64,000 bases of DNA. It comes from Sorghum bicolor. Lineage: Eukaryota > Streptophyta > Magnoliopsida > Poales > Poaceae. The position numbers and the translations under genes are program-made. This document shows positions 58,754 through 64,000 of this stretch, in pieces. The notes beneath the pieces were generated by a model that saw nothing but the letters and a program-made list of their open reading frames with translations, searched no databases and had not been told where the DNA came from. The stretch spans positions 9,598,386 through 9,662,385 of the forward strand of contig NC_012878.2 in assembly GCF_000003195.3 (NCBI RefSeq). Reading direction: 5' to 3'. Position 1 is the first letter of the stretch, and every line of letters starts with the position of its first letter.

Positions 58754-58979
58754 GGTTTTGTTTGGTTTCTGCTGATTTCTTTAGCATCTACTGCATCAAA
58801 TGTTTCGAAATATATGTATGGAGTATTAAATATATACTATTTATAAAACTAAAAACACAACTAAGAATAATTTGCAACACAAATCTTTTAAGCCTAATTA
58901 GTCTATATTTGAACACTAATTGTCAAATAAAACGAAAGAGCTGTACCTACTAAATTTCAGAACCTAATCAAACACCCCC
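58754..58979. mobile_element. Tourist-like MITE (second subtype)
   Basis: Left end GGTTTTGTTTGGTTTC, right end CTAATCAAACACCCC, about 226 bp, directly abutting the preceding copy via TTA. Same subtype as 50357-50585. Confidence 0.75.
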
Positions 58980-58980
58980 A

Positions 58981-59190
58981 TAGTTTATGAAACTTTTGGG
59001 ATTTAGCTACTATATCACTTTTGTTTGTGTTTGATAATTATTATTTAACTATAAATTAATCAGATTTAAAAGATTTTTCTCGCAAATTATAGACAAACTG
59101 TATAATTAATTATTTTTTATTTATATTTAATGTTATGCGTCTAAAAATTAGATGTTAGCTAAAATTTTAAAAATTTTTGGAAATTAAAGA
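58981..59190. mobile_element. Decayed Tourist-like MITE
   Basis: The body keeps the order of motifs of the intact copies (GATTTAGCTACTATATCACTTTTGT.., ATTAATCAGATT.., TTATAGACAAACTGTATAATTA) but both ends are degraded. Confidence 0.5.
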
Positions 59191-59334
59191 AGACAGCTGG
59201 CCCAGACCTCAGTGCGCAGACGCGTACTAGTATCCACACCAACCCAAGAGAATCAGGACAAACCGCCCAAGCTGCATGCTCAAGTCACACACGTGCGACA
59301 CGTCCCTCTCCCCAACCGATTACCACTGCTCTTC

Positions 59335-59570
59335 GCCTTGTTTAGTTCACCCCAAAACTAAAAAGTTTTCAAGATTTTTTGTCACATCGAATCTTTTGAC
59401 ACATACATTAAACATTAAATATAGACGAAAATAAAAACTAATTGCACAGTTTATCTGTAAATCACGAGACGAATCTTTTGATCCCAATTAATATATAATT
59501 GGACAATATTTGTCACAAACAAACAAAAGAACTACCGTAGCAAAATTCAAAATCTTTTCGCATCTAAGGC
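59335..59570. mobile_element. Tourist-like MITE
   Basis: Left end GCCTTGTTTAGTTCACC, right end CGCATCTAAGGCC. The body is very like the copy at 59615 (AAATATAGACGAAAATAAAA, ACGAGACGAATCTTTTGA). Confidence 0.75.
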
Positions 59571-59614
59571 CAACTCCAACAGACGACCACCCACCACGCA
59601 CCACCATATACTTA

Positions 59615-59857
59615 GGCCTTGTTTAGTTCCCAGAAAATTTTGCAAAATTTTTCAGATTCCCCGTCACATCAAATCTTTAGATGCATGCATGAAGTATTAA
59701 ATATAGACGAAAATAAAAACTAATTGCACAGTTTGGCCGGAATTAACGAGACGAATCTTTTGAGTCTAGTTAGTATATGTTTGGATAATATTTATCAAAT
59801 ACAAACGAAAGTGACACTATTCCTATTTTGCAAAATTTTTTGGAACTAAACAAGGCC
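59615..59857. mobile_element. Intact Tourist-like MITE next to the LFS-like gene
   Basis: GGCCTTGTTTAGTTCC and GGAACTAAACAAGGCC are perfect 16-bp inverted ends. A perfect TTA duplication flanks it (59612-59614, 59858-59860). 243 bp. It ends 108 bases before the gene's ATG. Confidence 0.95.
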
Positions 59858-59965
59858 TTACTCCTCATCGACGCTAGCTAGCAGCAACCCGGCCACCACG
59901 ACCACATCTACTTATCGCACAACAAGCCAACGCAGGACAGGAGAGCTAGCTTGGCCGCGCGAGAG

Positions 59966-60526
59966 ATGGAGAAGCAGGCGGCGGCACAGGCGCAGGCGCA
60001 GGAGCAGGAGCAGGAGCAGTGGCAGGGCGCGGTGGAGGCGACTCTGCCGTCGACGCCAGCGTCCGCGGCGTGGCCGCACATCGCCAGCTTCTGCGCGCTG
60101 CACCGGTACCTCGCGAGCATCGACGTGTGCGAGCTCGCGGAAGGGGAGGACGGCCGGCCCGGGTGCGTCCGCTACGTGGCCTCCCTGGCGCCGGGCACCA
60201 CCACGGGGGAGATCGGCATCTGGGCGACGGAGAAGCTGCTGGAGATCGACCACGACGCCCGGCGGCTCGCGTACGCCGTCGTCGGCAGCAGCTTGGGGTT
60301 CGGCAGATACGTCGCTACTATGAGCATCGTCGCTGCTGACGACGAGGACGACGCGGGGTGCAGGCTGGTGTGGGCGTTCGAGTGCGACCCCGTGCAGGGG
60401 TGGAGCCGGGATGGGATGCTCGCCTACCTCGACGCCGGCGTCAAGGGCATCGCCGCGCGGATCGAGGAAGCCCATGCCGCCGCCGCCAGCGCCAGTGCCG
60501 GAGGAGACGGCGGCGTCGCTGCTTGA
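59966..60526 (+). CDS. Lachrymatory-factor-synthase-like SRPBCC (Bet v 1-fold) protein
   Basis: Single exon, 186 residues. The ATG at 59966 is chosen because the frame upstream has no ATG before it. The first 18 residues are Gln/Glu/Ala-rich low complexity. The SRPBCC/polyketide-cyclase domain spans about 19-172: WQGAVEATLPSTPASAAWPH, FCALHRYL, GCVRYV, GFGRYVATM, CRLVWAFECDPVQGW and a C-terminal helix. These are the family marks of plant 'lachrymatory-factor synthase-like' proteins, relatives of PYR/PYL receptors. In onion a conserved Arg and Glu act in catalysis, and CVRYV and ATEKL offer candidates here, but grasses do not make that product, so the ligand is unknown. Probably cytosolic; no signal peptide. 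No nearby partner gene. Confidence 0.88.
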   Translation: MEKQAAAQAQAQEQEQEQWQGAVEATLPSTPASAAWPHIASFCALHRYLASIDVCELAEGEDGRPGCVRYVASLAPGTTTGEIGIWATEKLLEIDHDARRLAYAVVGSSLGFGRYVATMSIVAADDEDDAGCRLVWAFECDPVQGWSRDGMLAYLDAGVKGIAARIEEAHAAAASASAGGDGGVAA

Positions 60527-61763
60527 CAACTCCATCTGCGGGCGGGTGGAATCTCAACAGTCGCCAGATGCATTTCTATATTGAATTGTTATTACGTCGT
60601 CAAACTAATTAATGCATTGTTAATTGCTACTAGCTTGCTTGTTTGTCTCTCCTTCATTGTCTACCGGCCGGATTTGTATGTATATGTATGTCGCGTCGCG
60701 TCAGAGTGTCAGCTGAATGCATGTACGAATTAACGTGAAAGGGACTGTGCTTGTTGGCTCATGCTTGTTTTTATTCTGGCGATGTCCATGTCGATGCATG
60801 TGAAGTCGGATGTGCAAAAGGCACAAGATATTTTTATGATGAACATGGTTGAGCAAGGTGCACCATGTTCCACCACGTGTGAGGAGAGGACTGAGCTTAT
60901 CGTACTGCGATTGGGGTTAGTTGGGGACGACGTCAACGACGACTCAACGCAACACACTCCGTAAATATTTATCGTCACGGTTTCCGTGGACAATTTTGAT
61001 TCCATTTATAAAAATATATATAATATTTTTATCTCTAAATAAATTTATTAAAAAACTACATTCAAATATCTATCTAATAATATTAATTATATATCATAAA
61101 TAATATTATTTTTATTATATATTTAGTCAAAATTATTTCTTGGTAAACGAAAACACATACTAATTCGACGATTGTAGTGCGGATTGAGTTGTTTGGCTGA
61201 TAAGTTATGTCAGAAAGTATTGTTGGCTAATTTATTGTGAGAGAAAAATACTACTGAATTACTGACAGATTTAGCTGATAAACCCAAACAAATGTACGGA
61301 TCGAATCCGCTCGATCGGCTGGAAGATGGCTGGACGGCACGCGATGTAGCGATTCTCATTTAGGACTAATGAATCTATCAATTATTCAGTAATTATTTAA
61401 CAGCCAACAGTGTTTTTGTTATGGCAGCCAAACGAACAAGACGTGATATGGAGCAATGATCGATTGATGGAGGACTTGCGTATATGTTCCCTTCCCACTT
61501 GCTGCAAGTATTGTTCAGCAAGCTATCAGAACAAACATGTTAGTGGCGGACAATTTATTCCTTGGCACGTGCCGAGGCTCGGAAGAAAATGTGCCTGTTC
61601 AACACAAACTGGAGGAGTGCGCAGCTGATGTAATAAGCTGAATTATTTGCTCAACGGCAATTCGTACACTGAGAAATTCGAAGATCATTCTTTACAGGGG
61701 GAGTTTAATATTGACTTGGAGATTGCTTGTTGTATTTTGTATAGGAGTCGCTTGCGAAACTAT
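60527..61763. other. 3' flank of the LFS-like gene and intergenic DNA
   Basis: AT-rich sequence, very AT-rich at about 61000-61130. The segment CATGGTTGAGCAAGGTGCACCATGTTCCACC (near 60843) is locally palindromic. Short open frames only. Confidence 0.4.
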
Positions 61764-62936
61764 GGCCTTGTTTAGTTCGCAAAAAAATTTTTAGATTTCG
61801 ATATTGTAGCACTTTCGTTTTTATTTGACAAACATTGTCCAAATATGCAGTAACTAGCACTACACCACAACACTAATATAACGTCACATGTGTGTTGCTA
61901 TAGGTTCATTATCACTGTTAAACAGTTAGTCGCTATAACTCCCCCACAAACTAAGAGTCGGTACATGTACTTGTTCCAACAAACAATTGGTTGCTACAAG
62001 TTTTTATCTATAGCGTCAAATGGTGAGTTGGAATAGAACAATAAAGGAGGCAGACCATCCGTCGCTATAGAGCCGTGGCTCCTAAGCGTACAGAAGAAAC
62101 ACGTGAAAGTTTAAGGCCTATCCGCGGTAAAATTTCAAGGCCCACAAGCCCATCACGTCTAAACCCTAGTCTCTTGTTACCCTGCTCATCTCCCAAAATT
62201 TTCCCATCTGCCCCAACCGCCGCCCTCTTCCCCGTCCCCTCCCCCCTCTCAAAATCAAAGTGCATCGGCCATCTCCTTCCTGCTCGTCCAACTAATTGCG
62301 CCGCCCTCCAGTTCCTCCTTTCCCGTCCCCTCCCCCCTTCCCTTAAGCAACACAACCCCCATGGAGAGAGCCCTGAACGAAAGCAGGACCAGGTGCCAGC
62401 CAGCTCCGAGTCAAAGAAGCACGCAGCTGCACCCGACGGTTCCCTGCCATACCTAGGGTGAAGCTCGGACTTGAAGAAGCGCAACAACATCGAGCTCATG
62501 AATACCTTTTGAATCGCGTGGCCAACACTGACTCGAAGAAGCAACATCAATGGTCCCCTTGTTCATCCAACGGAGCTCCAAAGCAAGCTGGCAAGGTAAC
62601 ATAGATCCATCTCAATTCGATTCTTGGGCTGCACACTCCAACCTAAGATAACACAGATCCATTTCAGTCCATGTCTTAGGCTGCACGCTAAAGGACAAAT
62701 CTGATAGGAGGATTGTGTGGCTAGCCAAATAAAATATAGAAGTTCTTGCTGGTTCACAACATGTGATCCCTACAGCCTTACTGTTGACTACGCAGTGGTG
62801 TTAGTCATTTGTTTCGCGATTTACAGATGAACTGTGCAATTAGTTTTTGTTTTCATATATATTTAATGCACCATACATGTGCCGCAAGATTCGATGTGAT
62901 GGAGAATCTTGAAAATTTTTGAGAACTAAACAAGGC
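61764..62936. mobile_element. Tourist-like MITE split by a CACTA-like element
   Basis: Halves 61764-61857 and about 62802-62936. Left end GGCCTTGTTTAGTTCG, right end GAGAACTAAACAAGGC. TAT flanks both sides (61761-61763, 62937-62939). The two halves align in order with the intact copy at 59615. Confidence 0.8.
61858..62801. mobile_element. Small CACTA-like non-autonomous element
   Basis: It begins CACTACACCACAACACTA and ends ..CAGTGGTGT, with TAG on both sides (61855-61857, 62802-62804). The right terminus may be read one of two ways: an end at GTGGTGT with a TAG duplication, or a decayed GTGGTGTAGTG. Subterminal motifs GTCGCTATA (about 61929, 62061) recur. The interior (62090-62580) is C-rich and leader-like, without a recognisable protein. 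Confidence 0.6.
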
Positions 62937-63027
62937 TATGTATGAGGAGTGAGGACTTACCCATGAAAGTCACAAATACTGGACTAAAGAGACACGTCCG
63001 TTCCATGAGGCCACAAAACTTTGAAGG

Positions 63028-63957
63028 AAAAAACTCTACATAACCCCTCAAACTATTTAGAATGGACTACTTTACCTCTCGAATTATAAAACTGGATATC
63101 CTACTCCCTGAATTTTCAAACCCGGTCAAATAACGTCATCGAGTGGTTTAATGGTGGTTTTGTCTTTTTTTATTTATTTCTATTGAATCTTTGAAAAACA
63201 TAATAAATCATAGAAAAATCATAAAATAAAAAGTTCTATTTTGTTGGACTCCTGAAGAGTAGATCTACATAGCGAATATATAATATGGTATACTATAGTA
63301 CAAAGTTTATGTTGTAGCTTTAAATCTATGTTTTCCTATAATTAATTTGAATAATTCATATATGTAGTTCCTATGGTCCACTTGTGGTGCAACATTTATG
63401 GTGGACTCATTATTGTATGCTTGAACTATGGTAAAAATTTCATACTCATTGGATCATGAATCACTTAGTTATAGATAAAACATAGATTTAACAAGAATAA
63501 AGCTATAAATCTATAACTAAGTTATACGTGATCCAATGGGTACAAAACTTTCACCATAGATCAAGAATACAATAATGAGCCCACCATAAAAAATTTACCA
63601 CAATTGAACCATAGAAACTACATATATGAATTATTCGAATTAATTACAGAAAACATAGATTTAAAGCTACATCAAAAACTTTGTCCAAAGTATACTATAT
63701 TATATATTCACTATATAGATCTACTTATGAGGAGTCCAACAAAATTAATTTTTTTTATTTTATGATTTTTCTATGATTTATTATGATTTTTCAAAGATTC
63801 AGCGGAAATAAATAAAAAAAAGACAAAACCAACCTCCAAAACCACTCGAGGGTTATTTGACCGATTTTGAAAGTTTAAGGGGTAGAACATCTTGATTTTT
63901 ACTTCGGGGGGTGAAGTAGTCCACCCTAGATAGTTTAGGGGGTTATGTAGACTTTTT
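63028..63957. mobile_element. Large foldback (inverted-repeat) element
   Basis: The sequence from about 63028 to 63490 is matched in reverse complement by about 63495 to 63957 along nearly its whole length. Examples: CTACATAACCCC with GGGGTTATGTAG at the edges, TGTTGGACTCCTGAAG with the inverted copy at about 63730, and TGGATCATGAATCACTTAG with the inverted copy near the centre. Arms are about 460 bp with scattered mismatches and almost no spacer. No coding sequence. Superfamily uncertain (Mutator-like foldbacks look similar). Confidence 0.8.
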
Positions 63958-64000
63958 TGTACATATGGGTGTCCAAATCAAACCCTCTTTTGGGGATTTT

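Noticed and set aside
1..64000. tRNA and rRNA genes, and small conserved ncRNAs
   Set aside because: I looked for tRNA A/B-box patterns and rRNA-like stretches while reading and saw none that convinced. A dedicated tRNA scan would settle it.

Overview
This is eukaryotic nuclear DNA from a grass, most likely a panicoid/Andropogoneae species of the sorghum-sugarcane type. The signs are spliced genes with GT-AG introns, GC-rich grass-style exons next to AT-rich intergenic DNA, many Tourist/Stowaway miniature transposons, CACTA and Helitron termini, and nested LTR retrotransposons. The species is inferred from the repeat families; nothing in the window names it. I see no tRNA, rRNA or CRISPR array.

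Four host genes look intact. (1) A ten-exon minus-strand gene (15829 down to 8461) encodes a 685-residue Sec63/ERdj2 J-domain protein of the ER translocon. (2, 3) A tandem pair of two-exon DUF1618 genes (46654-48970 and 51458-53757) lies inside a ~4 kb direct duplication. (4) A single-exon lachrymatory-factor-synthase-like SRPBCC gene (59966-60526) sits directly behind a cluster of Tourist MITEs. An F-box gene (22050-23170) is a pseudogene.

The rest is mobile DNA in layers. 1-5600: an LTR end and two CACTA fragments, plus a truncated solo LTR. 6286-7175: a hAT-like repeat holding another MITE. 16327-19714: a Tourist MITE with a TAA duplication, split by a 3.1 kb Helitron that carries a broken S40 gene and a hAT MITE with a perfect 8-bp duplication. 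25080-39307: a solo LTR interrupted by a 12.3 kb Ty3/gypsy element of Tat type. 39885-44706: a 2.4 kb solo LTR with a perfect CCAGT duplication, invaded by a second copy of the same LTR in the opposite orientation. 58318-59857: MITE cluster. 61764-62936: Tourist MITE split by a CACTA-like element. 63028-63957: a foldback element with arms of about 460 bp.

The most interesting object is the Tat-type element at 26675-39012. Besides gag, protease, RT, two RNase H domains and integrase on the minus strand, it has a spliced plus-strand gene encoding a plant mobile domain (PMD) protein with a coiled-coil tail. The whole element, LTRs included, is packed with the hexamer ATCGGC/GCCGAT on both strands and in both genes: I counted 30 in about 2.7 kb of sampled sequence where about 1.3 are expected. 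I propose, as inference, that the hexamer is a self-recognition mark read by the PMD protein or another factor, by analogy with the motif-guided anti-silencing proteins of VANDAL transposons. This copy is decayed: it has several in-frame stops, a frameshift, and about 2% LTR divergence.
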